Below, piece by piece: positions 1-6,378 of a DNA stretch of 9,555 nt (position 1 is the first letter of the stretch; every line of letters starts with the position of its first letter). The notes under the pieces are model-generated. The model was given only the letters and a program-made list of their open reading frames with translations, did no database searches and was not told the DNA's origin. Both the position numbers and the translations under genes were made by a program. Origin of the DNA: Acidiluteibacter sp965660325 (GTDB lineage: Bacteria; Bacteroidota; Bacteroidia; Flavobacteriales_E; Vicingaceae); assembly GCA_965660325.1 (NCBI GenBank), contig CBFHZL010000101.1, positions 1-9,555 of the forward strand. The letters run 5' to 3'.

Positions 1-616
1 ACTTAGTTAATTCTGCCGACTTCTCATCCATAAAAATGATAGGATTTCCTTGTCGAACGTAAGGCTTATATAGTTCTTCTAAAATTTTTCTAGCTCTTGC
101 AGACTCTGTGCCGATAACTACTCGATCTGGCTTTAAGAAGTCATCTACTGCAAAACCCTCTCTTAAAAATTCAGGGTTAGATACGATATCAAATTCAACA
201 GAAGCATTTGCAGCCACTGCCGCATGCACCTTTTCTGCTGTACCCACAGGAACGGTGCTTTTATCTATAATTACCTTGTAATCGGTAATCATTTTACCTA
301 GCTGGTCGGCTACACCTAAAACATAAGATAGGTCTGCAGAACCATCTTCTCCTGGAGGAGTTGGCAATGCCAGAAATATGATCGTGGCATCTTTGATTGC
401 TGCACCTAAGTCGGTAGTAAACTTCAATCGCTTTTGCTTGATATTTCTTTCGAATAATACATCCAAGTGTGGTTCGTATATCGGAACGATTCCACTCTTC
501 ATTTTATCCACTTTTGCTGCGTCGATGTCTACACAAATGACATCGTTACCAGTCTCAGCCAAACAAGTTCCGGTTACTAATCCTACATAACCAGTTCCTA
601 CAACTGCTATTTTCAT
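1..616 (-). CDS. ugd: UDP-glucose 6-dehydrogenase, N-terminal part (cut by left edge)
   Basis: Reads right to left from ATG at 616 and runs off the window, leaving 205 residues of a protein usually about 435-450 long. The family oxidises UDP-glucose to UDP-glucuronate in the cytoplasm with two NAD+, feeding capsule, exopolysaccharide and LPS sugars. Visible: the Rossmann motif GTGYVG at residues 7-12, the acidic VDID (28-31) ending strand 2 that fits NAD ribose binding, PTPPGEDGSAD at 85-95, STVPVGT at 120-126 and NPEFLREG at 147-154. The catalytic cysteine, normally near residue 260, lies outside the window. The GTGYVGLVTGTCLAE opening resembles UDP-glucose dehydrogenases rather than WecC/WbpA UDP-HexNAc dehydrogenases, which start with a GLGYVGLP-like motif; substrate is therefore inferred. 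It lies 10 bases after the aminotransferase stop and is probably co-transcribed with it. No clear ribosome binding site precedes the start, as is usual in Bacteroidota. Confidence 0.95.
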   Translation of the reverse strand, partial: MKIAVVGTGYVGLVTGTCLAETGNDVICVDIDAAKVDKMKSGIVPIYEPHLDVLFERNIKQKRLKFTTDLGAAIKDATIIFLALPTPPGEDGSADLSYVLGVADQLGKMITDYKVIIDKSTVPVGTAEKVHAAVAANASVEFDIVSNPEFLREGFAVDDFLKPDRVVIGTESARARKILEELYKPYVRQGNPIIFMDEKSAELTK

Positions 617-626
617 AAATTCTTTT

Positions 627-1757
627 TTATTTATTTACAAATTCCAATACTTTGGAAGTAATGAAGTGCAGTTGCTCTTCTGATAGCTCCGTATGCATTG
701 GTAGTGATATCACTTCTTTACTGAGCATTTCTGAAACAGGGAAGTCTCCATCATTATAACGCTCATCTTTATATGCTTTTTGTTGGTGCAATGGCACAGG
801 ATAATAAATCATAGCCGGTATCTTATGCTCCGACAAATATGCCTGTAATTCATTTCTGTCGACACCTACAACACGCATCGTATATTGGTGAAATACATGT
901 GTAGAATAATCAGCCCTACTAGGTGTGATAATTTTATCACAGCTTGCGAAAGCCTTATCGTAATAATCTGCCGCTGATCTTCTAGCAGCGTTGTATCCAT
1001 CTAGCTCCTTCAACTTTACTCCTAGCACGGCAGCTTGAATACTATCCAATCGAGAGTTTACTCCGATTTCATCATGATAGTAACGAACCTTCATCCCGTG
1101 ATTCACAATCATTCGAATTTTATCAGCTAACTTGTCATTATCCGTGTATATGGCACCACCATCACCGTAACAACCTAAATTTTTTGAAGGGAAGAATGAA
1201 GTACAACCAATAATACCCATTGTTCCGGCCTTTTTAGTCGTTCCATCGCTGTAAGTATAATCAGCTCCAATTGCTTGAGCAGTATCTTCGATAACGAATA
1301 AACACTTCTCGTCAGCAATTTTTAAAATCTCCTCCATATTGGAGCACTGCCCATATAAATGCACAGGCACTATTGCGCGTGTTTTATCTGTTATTGCCGC
1401 CTTCATGGAATCTACAGAAATGTTGTAGGTATCAGGGTCAACATCTACCAAAACCGGCACAAGCCCTAGCAAAGCGATCACCTCAGCAGTAGCTACAAAA
1501 GTAAATGTAGTCGTAATAACTTCGTCACCGGGCTTTAACCCAAGCGCCATCATTGCAATTTGCAATGCATCCGTACCATTCCCGCATGGTATAACGTGTT
1601 TAGAGCCCAAATAATGCTGTAAATCTTCTTGAAAAGACTTTACGCGTGGTCCATTAATGAAAGCGGCAGAGTTGATTACCTCGGCAATTCCTTCATCCAC
1701 TTTATCTTTTATTTTTTGATATTGACCTTTTAGGTCAACCATTTGAATATCATTCAT
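627..1757 (-). CDS. DegT/DnrJ/EryC1/StrS (WbpE-like) sugar aminotransferase
   Basis: A 376-residue PLP enzyme of full family length. The family transfers an amino group, usually from glutamate, to a keto group on a nucleotide-linked sugar, giving amino sugars for O-antigen, capsule or glycoprotein glycans. Visible: the cofactor segment GNGTDALQ at residues 59-66, EDTAQAIGA at 157-165 (D158 should contact the pyridine nitrogen), SFFPSKNLGCYGDGG at 187-201 with Schiff-base lysine K192, and GVNSRLDSIQAA at 232-243. From memory these segments and the opening fit Pseudomonas WbpE, the UDP-2-acetamido-3-keto-uronate aminotransferase, better than generic DegT proteins. The exact substrate cannot be read from sequence, and a PseC- or DesV-like role is not excluded. 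ATG at 1757 is chosen because the next in-frame ATG (residue 6) would trim the conserved N-terminus. It is the first gene of a unit with ugd, 10 bases downstream, and is transcribed away from the gene at 1840. Confidence 0.93.
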   Translation of the reverse strand: MNDIQMVDLKGQYQKIKDKVDEGIAEVINSAAFINGPRVKSFQEDLQHYLGSKHVIPCGNGTDALQIAMMALGLKPGDEVITTTFTFVATAEVIALLGLVPVLVDVDPDTYNISVDSMKAAITDKTRAIVPVHLYGQCSNMEEILKIADEKCLFVIEDTAQAIGADYTYSDGTTKKAGTMGIIGCTSFFPSKNLGCYGDGGAIYTDNDKLADKIRMIVNHGMKVRYYHDEIGVNSRLDSIQAAVLGVKLKELDGYNAARRSAADYYDKAFASCDKIITPSRADYSTHVFHQYTMRVVGVDRNELQAYLSEHKIPAMIYYPVPLHQQKAYKDERYNDGDFPVSEMLSKEVISLPMHTELSEEQLHFITSKVLEFVNK

Positions 1758-1773
1758 AAGATAACTTAAAAAA

Positions 1774-1799
1774 TTGCGTTGCGAAGATAGTTAATTTTG
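1774..1799 (+). promoter_or_regulatory. Candidate Bacteroidota-type promoter for the barrel protein-waaA unit
   Basis: TAATTTTG at 1792-1799 fits the -7 consensus TAnnTTTG exactly and sits about 40 bases before the ATG at 1840, a plausible leader length. The best upstream TTG is at 1774-1776 with only 15 bases between, shorter than the usual 17-23, so the -33 element is weak. It overlaps the oppositely directed candidate for the aminotransferase gene, so the two could compete for polymerase. Confidence 0.4.
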
Positions 1800-1808
1800 A
1801 GCGATCAA
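1782..1808 (-). promoter_or_regulatory. Candidate Bacteroidota-type promoter for the aminotransferase-ugd unit
   Basis: On the minus strand a TTG (1808-1806) is followed after 16 bases by TATCTTCG (1789-1782), one mismatch from the Bacteroidota -7 element TAnnTTTG. Initiation would fall roughly 15-20 bases before the ATG at 1757. The spacing is slightly short and the match imperfect. The call rests partly on this being the only room for a promoter in the 82-base divergent gap. Confidence 0.35.
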
Positions 1809-1839
1809 TGCCATATAAAACTATTCGTAAATTCGCAGT

Positions 1840-2610
1840 ATGAAAAATATTATCTCCAAATTTTACTTGCTTTTTATTGCAGTCCTTCTCCTATCAATGC
1901 CAAGGGAAGTAGCCGCGCAAATGAATATGGATTCTGCCATGGCTTTACCTTTTGTAAAATTAAATTTTGGCATCTATACTCCTGCTAATGATTTTGCAGA
2001 ACGATTTGGAACCACCAACGCCATTGGCGGAGAAGTTGGCTATAAAACGGCGAGTAATTGGCAATTCGGATTGAAAGTTGAGGGGAACTTTGGGTCTAAA
2101 GTCAAAGAGCCAAGCATTCTTCAGTCACTCACCAATGAGCGAGGCGATGTAGTAACAGTGGATGGGGTTATCACAGGAATCATTCAGGAGCAAAGGGGTT
2201 TTAACTTTCATTTCTATGGTGGTAAACTGTTTAATTTTAATGGGAAAAATAAAAACTCAGGCCTTTTAATTACGGCCGGAGTAGGATTTTTGCAACATCG
2301 GGTAAACCTCGATTACCGAGATGGAGAAGTTTTACAACTCACCAAGGAAATGGAAAAAGGCTACGATCGACTATCTAACGGAATTTCCTTTAATCAGTTT
2401 ATCGGCTATCAATATTTTGGCAAAACGCGATTGATTAACTTTTTTGTGGGAATCGAAGGCATACAAGCCATTACACAAAATAGACGAGGTTATAATTATG
2501 ACCTCCAACAAGAGGATAACGAAACCAGAACAGATGCTCTTTATGGGGTGAAATTTGGTTGGGTAATTCCTTTTTACAAGCGAGCTACAAAAGAATTTTA
2601 TTACTACTAA
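1840..2610 (+). CDS. Exported protein, probable outer-membrane beta-barrel, function unknown
   Basis: A 256-residue protein that I cannot assign to a named family. A signal peptide is clear: basic MKNIISK, a hydrophobic stretch at about residues 8-20, and a VAA/Q cleavage site after residue 26. The mature part has many short stretches of alternating polar and hydrophobic/aromatic residues with glycine turns, for example around residues 60-85, 120-150 and 200-220, and it ends in aromatic residues (FYYY). These features fit a small outer-membrane barrel with charged loops. No lipobox cysteine, plug domain or enzymatic motif is seen. ATG at 1840 is chosen because it starts the signal peptide directly; no Shine-Dalgarno motif is visible. 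The stop is five bases before the preferred start of waaA, so the two are probably co-transcribed, which suggests but does not show a role in LPS or outer-membrane biogenesis. A secreted non-barrel beta protein is the main alternative. Confidence 0.8.
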   Translation: MKNIISKFYLLFIAVLLLSMPREVAAQMNMDSAMALPFVKLNFGIYTPANDFAERFGTTNAIGGEVGYKTASNWQFGLKVEGNFGSKVKEPSILQSLTNERGDVVTVDGVITGIIQEQRGFNFHFYGGKLFNFNGKNKNSGLLITAGVGFLQHRVNLDYRDGEVLQLTKEMEKGYDRLSNGISFNQFIGYQYFGKTRLINFFVGIEGIQAITQNRRGYNYDLQQEDNETRTDALYGVKFGWVIPFYKRATKEFYYY

Positions 2611-2615
2611 TTGCT

Positions 2616-3836
2616 ATGCGAACCCTATACACGCTCAGCATTCGCATTTATCGGCTTATCATACTCCTTGCCTCAGCTTTTAGTAGCAAAGCAAAAAAAT
2701 GGATCAATGGTCGACAAGCATGGGAAAACCGATTTGCAAATCAACTTCCACAAGACAAATCTACTGTATGGTTTCACTGCGCTTCATTAGGAGAATTTGA
2801 ACAAGGACGACCGGTAATAGAAGCCTACAGAAAACAAAAGCCGAAAGCCTACATTGCACTTACTTTCTTTTCGCCATCAGGATTTGAGATTAGAAAAAAC
2901 TATGACGTTGTAGATTTGGTATGTTACCTTCCTGCCGATACTCCAAGCAACGCTAAAAAATTCATTCATTTACTGAAACCAACTCAAGCATACTTTGTAA
3001 AGTATGAATTCTGGTTCAATTATTTAAATGAATTAAAGTCGAACCACATTGACACTTACCTCATTTCAGGGATTTTTAGAGACAATCAGCACTTTTTTAA
3101 GTGGTATGGTGGCTGGTTTCGATCTCAACTTTCTGCTTTCACCCATTTCTTTTTGCAAAATGCCGATTCTGCAGATTTACTTCAATCCATCGGATTAAAT
3201 AACTACACCGTATGCGGAGATACTCGGTTTGACAGAGTAAAGGAGTTGGTTGTTAACTCATCAGAAATACCCAGTATAGCAACGTTTTGCCAAAGCAAGC
3301 CTACCATAGTAGCAGGCAGCACATGGCCTAAAGATGAAGAACTTTTGCTTCAAGTATTAGATCAGTTCCCCGAAACTAAAGTAGTAATCGCACCACATGA
3401 GATTAATGCCAACCATATAAATAGTATCAAAGAATTATTTGGCAATAGAGCAGGTTTGTATTCGGAAAATGAATTCAATCAAGCTGTGCTTATTGTTGAC
3501 AGTATTGGCTTACTATCGTCCATTTACCGGTATGCCGACTGGGCCTATATCGGTGGAGGATTTGGAAGTGGAATTCATAACACCTTAGAAGCTGTCAGCT
3601 ATGGCATTCCTGTGGTTTTCGGGCCGAATTATTCCAAATTCCAGGAAGCAAAAGATTTAATTGAATTAAAAGCAGGATTCAGCATTAAGAATGGCCATGA
3701 ATTAATCAACATTGCTAAACAATTTAAGGAACATCCGAAGCAATTGAAAGTGGCAGGAGAAGCAGGATTAAAATATGTGAATAAGAGGACTGGAGCAACG
3801 CCTATCATTATCGAGAATACGACCAAAACTTTTTAG
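2616..3836 (+). CDS. waaA: 3-deoxy-D-manno-octulosonic acid (Kdo) transferase
   Basis: Transfers Kdo from CMP-Kdo to the lipid A precursor on the cytoplasmic face of the inner membrane, the first LPS core step (GT30, GT-B fold). With ATG at 2616 the protein has 406 residues, near the roughly 425 of E. coli WaaA. Visible: an N-terminal hydrophobic anchor at about residues 5-21; FHCASLGEFEQG around residues 53-64 with E60 in the position of the catalytic base; KYEFWFNYL at 129-137; CGDTRFDRV at 200-208; GSTWPKDEE at 234-242; and the CMP-binding GGGFGSGIHNTLEA at 313-326. The frame is open 57 bases further upstream to an ATG at 2559, but that start lies inside the preceding gene and adds a family-atypical MGNSFLQASYKR extension before the anchor, so 2616 is preferred. 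It sits five bases after the barrel gene, suggesting coupled translation. Whether it adds one or more Kdo residues cannot be read from sequence. Confidence 0.95.
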   Translation: MRTLYTLSIRIYRLIILLASAFSSKAKKWINGRQAWENRFANQLPQDKSTVWFHCASLGEFEQGRPVIEAYRKQKPKAYIALTFFSPSGFEIRKNYDVVDLVCYLPADTPSNAKKFIHLLKPTQAYFVKYEFWFNYLNELKSNHIDTYLISGIFRDNQHFFKWYGGWFRSQLSAFTHFFLQNADSADLLQSIGLNNYTVCGDTRFDRVKELVVNSSEIPSIATFCQSKPTIVAGSTWPKDEELLLQVLDQFPETKVVIAPHEINANHINSIKELFGNRAGLYSENEFNQAVLIVDSIGLLSSIYRYADWAYIGGGFGSGIHNTLEAVSYGIPVVFGPNYSKFQEAKDLIELKAGFSIKNGHELINIAKQFKEHPKQLKVAGEAGLKYVNKRTGATPIIIENTTKTF

Positions 3837-3841
3837 GCGAA

Positions 3842-3868
3842 CAACGAAGATAAGCAATCTATTCGTTG
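3842..3868 (+). other. Inverted repeat / hairpin between waaA and phoH
   Basis: CAACGAA (3842-3848) pairs perfectly with TTCGTTG (3862-3868). A further GAT (3849-3851) can pair with ATC (3857-3859) if T3860 and A3861 bulge out, leaving a 5-base loop. It starts six bases after the waaA stop. No T-run follows, so it is a poor intrinsic terminator; it may protect the waaA mRNA 3' end or bind a protein. Its right arm overlaps the possible -33 element of the phoH promoter. Confidence 0.4.
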
Positions 3869-3898
3869 AACCAGCACAAGAAACCAATTATACTTTTC
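3866..3898 (+). promoter_or_regulatory. Candidate promoter for phoH
   Basis: TTG at 3866-3868 and TACTTTTC at 3891-3898 are separated by 22 bases. TACTTTTC differs from TAnnTTTG only in its last base, and the spacing is within the usual Bacteroidota range. It would give a leader of about 75-80 bases to the ATG at 3983. This is pattern matching only; read-through from waaA is an alternative source of transcription. Confidence 0.35.
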
Positions 3899-3982
3899 AA
3901 TAGCAAACGGTTTATTTCTTTACCGATTTCTCCTGATTATTAGGCTGCTTTGAACTTACCTTTAAAGGAAAAACGAAGCACT

Positions 3983-5368
3983 ATGGCGCGCACCTCTAAA
4001 GAAATTCCCAAAAAGACAACACGAGCAAAATCTGCAAAGAAAGGCAAACAAAAAAAGATTTATGTTTTAGACACCTCAGTCATCATCCATGATCATAATG
4101 CCATTCACAACTTTGAAGAAAATGATGTTGTCATTCCAATTACAGTATTGGAAGAGTTGGACAATTTTAAAAAGGGAAACGACAATAAAAATTATGAAGC
4201 ACGAGAGTTTACAAGAATTATTGACCGGTTAAGTGCCAATCACACGCTGCAAGATTGGATACCGCTAGCTGAAGGCAAAAAAGCTCGATTTAAAATTTTT
4301 ATGTCTACACAAAATCTACTAGTAGATGCTGAGAAGGTATTTGGCGATAAAAAAGCTGATCATAAAATATTAAATACGGCACTCAACCTGCAGCAAACAG
4401 AAAAAGATGCAAGCATTATTTTGGTCACTAAAGACATTAATCTACGATTAAAGGCAAAAGCGCTAAATATTTCCGCTGAAGATTATGAAACCGGCAAGGT
4501 AAAAGATCTAGGCTCACTATTTAGCGGCCGTATGCTCATCGAAAATTTAGACAGTGAGCTAATCAAAACAATATACGAAAAGGGACACCTGACAGAATTT
4601 TCTACTTTAAAAGAGCACATTATCAACAACCATTTTTACATTTTAAAAAATGGCAAAGCCAGTTGTTTGGCATTCTATAACCCTATTTTAGATCAGGTTG
4701 AACGCGTAGAAAAAGACCATGCATTTGGTATCAAGCCAAAAAATGCAGAACAAGCCTTTGCGCTTCATGCCCTTCTCAATCCAGATATTAAATTAGTAAC
4801 ACTTCAAGGAGTAGCCGGAACAGGAAAAACACTTTTGGCATTGGCTGCTGCGATTGAGCAAAAGAGAAATTTCAAACAAATTATTTTAGCACGACCCATT
4901 GTACCGCTAAGCAATAAGGATTTGGGCTTTTTACCAGGAGACATAAAAGACAAAATTGGCCCTTATATGGAACCTCTTTTTGACAATTTAAAATTCATCA
5001 AAAACCAATTTGATGAAGCTGATAAGCGCTACAAGCAAATCACGGAAATGCAAAGCAGTGAAAAAATAATCATTACACCACTCGCTTACATACGAGGAAG
5101 AAGCTTGTCTGATGTGATATTTATAGTAGACGAGGCGCAGAACCTAACCCCGCATGAAGTAAAAACCATTATTACTAGAGCAGGTGAAAACACCAAGATT
5201 ATTTTCACAGGTGATGTCCATCAGATTGATACACCCTACCTCGACGAGCAAAGTAATGGACTTTCGTACCTCACCGATCGGCTAAAAGGCAATAAGCTAT
5301 TTGCGCATATTACCTTAGAAAAAGGAGAACGTTCTGAATTGGCCAATATCGCGAATGAACTGCTTTAA
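3983..5368 (+). CDS. PIN-PhoH fusion ATPase (PhoH2/YlaK-type putative RNase-helicase)
   Basis: A 461-residue two-domain cytoplasmic protein. After a lysine/arginine-rich tail (residues 2-25) comes a PIN nuclease-like domain at about 26-160: VLDTSVIIHD with D30, LEEL with E57/E58, D126 in ADHKI and D151 in TKDINLR are candidate metal ligands. The C-terminal PhoH ATPase domain (about 250-461) has Walker A GVAGTGKT at 276-283, ARPIVPL at 303-309, Walker B VIFIVDEAQ at 378-386, GDVHQID at 410-416 and ERSELA at 449-454. Known PhoH2 proteins of this architecture are reported to unwind and cut RNA; that activity is inferred here. The ATG at 3983 is preferred over an upstream in-frame TTG at 3950: AAAGGA lies 13 bases before the ATG, and the region between looks like leader. 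The gene has its own terminator and appears to be a single-gene unit 146 bases after waaA. Confidence 0.92.
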   Translation: MARTSKEIPKKTTRAKSAKKGKQKKIYVLDTSVIIHDHNAIHNFEENDVVIPITVLEELDNFKKGNDNKNYEAREFTRIIDRLSANHTLQDWIPLAEGKKARFKIFMSTQNLLVDAEKVFGDKKADHKILNTALNLQQTEKDASIILVTKDINLRLKAKALNISAEDYETGKVKDLGSLFSGRMLIENLDSELIKTIYEKGHLTEFSTLKEHIINNHFYILKNGKASCLAFYNPILDQVERVEKDHAFGIKPKNAEQAFALHALLNPDIKLVTLQGVAGTGKTLLALAAAIEQKRNFKQIILARPIVPLSNKDLGFLPGDIKDKIGPYMEPLFDNLKFIKNQFDEADKRYKQITEMQSSEKIIITPLAYIRGRSLSDVIFIVDEAQNLTPHEVKTIITRAGENTKIIFTGDVHQIDTPYLDEQSNGLSYLTDRLKGNKLFAHITLEKGERSELANIANELL

Positions 5369-5392
5369 TGTTGAGCGACTTTAAGTAAAATG

Positions 5393-5434
5393 AAAAGGCT
5401 AACCCTAATTCCTGGGCTAGCCTTTTCCGCTTTT
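5393..5434. terminator. Strong intrinsic terminator, probably bidirectional
   Basis: Bases 5393-5405 (AAAAGGCTAACCC) pair with 5414-5426 (GGGCTAGCCTTTT) over 13 positions with a single A-C mismatch and an 8-base loop; TTTT follows at 5431-5434. It lies 24 bases after the phoH stop. Because the left arm starts with AAAA, the minus-strand transcript of the convergent gene at 5465-5710 also yields a GC-containing hairpin ending in a U tract, so the element can stop both transcripts. Confidence 0.88.
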
Positions 5435-5464
5435 ACTAATCAAACTATAAACTATGAAAAAACA

Positions 5465-5710
5465 CTAACTATATGCAGTTTTTAATATGACTTCTCCCTC
5501 ATGGTCTCTAACCATGAGTGTTGCTTGGTTTTCTAATGCAATTTGTTTTGCCAAACGCAAAGCATGTGCGAAGTCGATAAATACATCTGAAAATCGGTAA
5601 GTGTTCTCATCGAAAATTGCCCACCCCTGGTTGTGGGGAAATAACTGCAGACGATTGTCTACTCTGGGTTGTTCTAAGTTCATATCTCGAGTTTTCATTA
5701 ATTGTATCAA
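5465..5710 (-). CDS. Small conserved-type protein, DUF2188-like
   Basis: An 81-residue soluble protein with no signal peptide or membrane segment. After a variable N-terminus of about 18 residues, the body reads as LQLFPHNQGWAIFDE, then a helix rich in alanine (HALRLAKQIALENQ, about residues 49-62), then TLMVRDHEGEVI. This order, a strand with a W, an alanine-rich 'AxxxAkxIA' helix and a strand ending in a D/G turn, resembles the DUF2188 family, whose function is unknown. The match is from memory. Alternative starts are at 5698 (residue 5) and 5683 (residue 10); all keep the domain intact, and none has a convincing ribosome binding site. Its 3' end faces phoH across the shared terminator, and its 5' end faces the PepSY-like gene across a 188-base gap. 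Confidence 0.7.
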   Translation of the reverse strand: MIQLMKTRDMNLEQPRVDNRLQLFPHNQGWAIFDENTYRFSDVFIDFAHALRLAKQIALENQATLMVRDHEGEVILKTAYS

Positions 5711-5898
5711 AATTGTGCCAAAGCGCCACTACAACCTTTTTGGTTTTTCTTTTGGTCGAGGTTGTGTGTTTTTGTTCACAATATATTTCCAAAAGTCCTC
5801 AGTTAGTGCGGCAAATTATTCAGCATGTTACCTATATTTCAAAGACACGCATTTTGGCACAAATGTTTCTTCTATGTATGAAACAAATTTATAATGTC
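5711..5898. promoter_or_regulatory. Divergent intergenic region between the DUF2188-like and PepSY-like genes
   Basis: The longest non-coding stretch in the window. On the plus strand TATATTTC occurs twice (5782-5789 and 5833-5840), each one base from TAnnTTTG. The first has a TTG at 5762-5764 with 17-base spacing and could drive the PepSY-like gene with a leader of about 100 bases. On the minus strand TAAATTTG (5891-5884) fits the -7 consensus exactly, but its nearest -33 TTG is too close at 15 bases. A 6-base inverted repeat ACAACC/GGTTGT (5731-5736, 5760-5765) flanks a T-rich segment. Reading frames across the gap look non-coding. None of the promoter calls is strong. Confidence 0.35.
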
Positions 5899-6378
5899 AT
5901 GAAAATCAAATTAAAAAAAATAATCTTTATACTAATTTTACTTATTCCCACGACCACTTTGGTCGCACAATCTGGATCAGCGCGTGTGATTTCCATTACA
6001 GATGTGCCCGAAAAAACAGCTGTAGCATTTGAACAGGCATACCCAGAAGCTACCATTAAAAAGTGGTGGATGATTGAAAAAAATTACCAAGCAGAGTGGG
6101 TCAAAGATGATCGAATTTATAAAGTTCTTATTAATCCCTCAGGAGGAATAATAGAAGAACGCAAACAGTTGATTTACCCAAATGAATTGCCCGAGAAAGT
6201 ATTGAATGGCTTTGAAAAAACAGAATATAAGTATTGGAACGTAGAAGAAGCACATGTTACGGAGAATACAGGCGAGGATCTGTTTTACGAAATTAAAGTT
6301 AGTAAGGATGGTCGGTTTCAAATCATGTATTTCAAACCAAATGGAAATATAGAAGAGAAATCACTATCAACCTTCTGA
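5899..6378 (+). CDS. Small exported PepSY-like (DUF2874-type) protein
   Basis: A 159-residue protein. Residues 1-23 form a signal peptide: basic MKIKLKK, hydrophobic core at 8-16 and likely cleavage after LVA, so the product is periplasmic or outside the cell. The rest looks like two related units. Unit one has VPEKTAVAFEQAYPEA (36-51), WW, an AEW strand and VLINPSGGI. Unit two has LPEKVLNGFEK (97-107), YKYWNVEEAHV, YEIKV and MYFKPNGNIEEK (143-154). This pattern of P..v...F...YP, then Y.A.., then a D/N-x-G turn is that of PepSY-like proteins (PF11396) found widely in Bacteroidota; their role is not established. ATG at 5899 is chosen because it starts the signal peptide; ATG at 5878 is an in-frame alternative adding seven residues. 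The open frame continues to 5617 but looks fortuitous. The 3' end overlaps the opposing beta-glucosidase gene by 12 bases. Confidence 0.85.
   Translation: MKIKLKKIIFILILLIPTTTLVAQSGSARVISITDVPEKTAVAFEQAYPEATIKKWWMIEKNYQAEWVKDDRIYKVLINPSGGIIEERKQLIYPNELPEKVLNGFEKTEYKYWNVEEAHVTENTGEDLFYEIKVSKDGRFQIMYFKPNGNIEEKSLSTF

Noticed and set aside
1797..1988. Short plus-strand open frame overlapping the start of the barrel protein gene
   Set aside because: It shares sequence with the clear signal peptide gene in another frame and has no recognisable domain or export signal.
2559..2615. Upstream ATG for waaA inside the barrel protein gene
   Set aside because: The 19 added residues precede the N-terminal anchor that normally starts the family, and the ATG at 2616 sits ideally five bases after the previous stop.
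5890..5895. TATAAT as a -10 promoter box
   Set aside because: It lies directly before the ATG at 5899, leaving no room for a transcript leader, and Bacteroidota sigma factors use TAnnTTTG rather than TATAAT.
5617..5898. Long plus-strand open frame upstream of and in frame with the PepSY-like protein
   Set aside because: It would put a long cysteine-rich extension before an obvious signal peptide at 5899 and would overlap the DUF2188-like gene on the other strand; it is chance openness of the frame.
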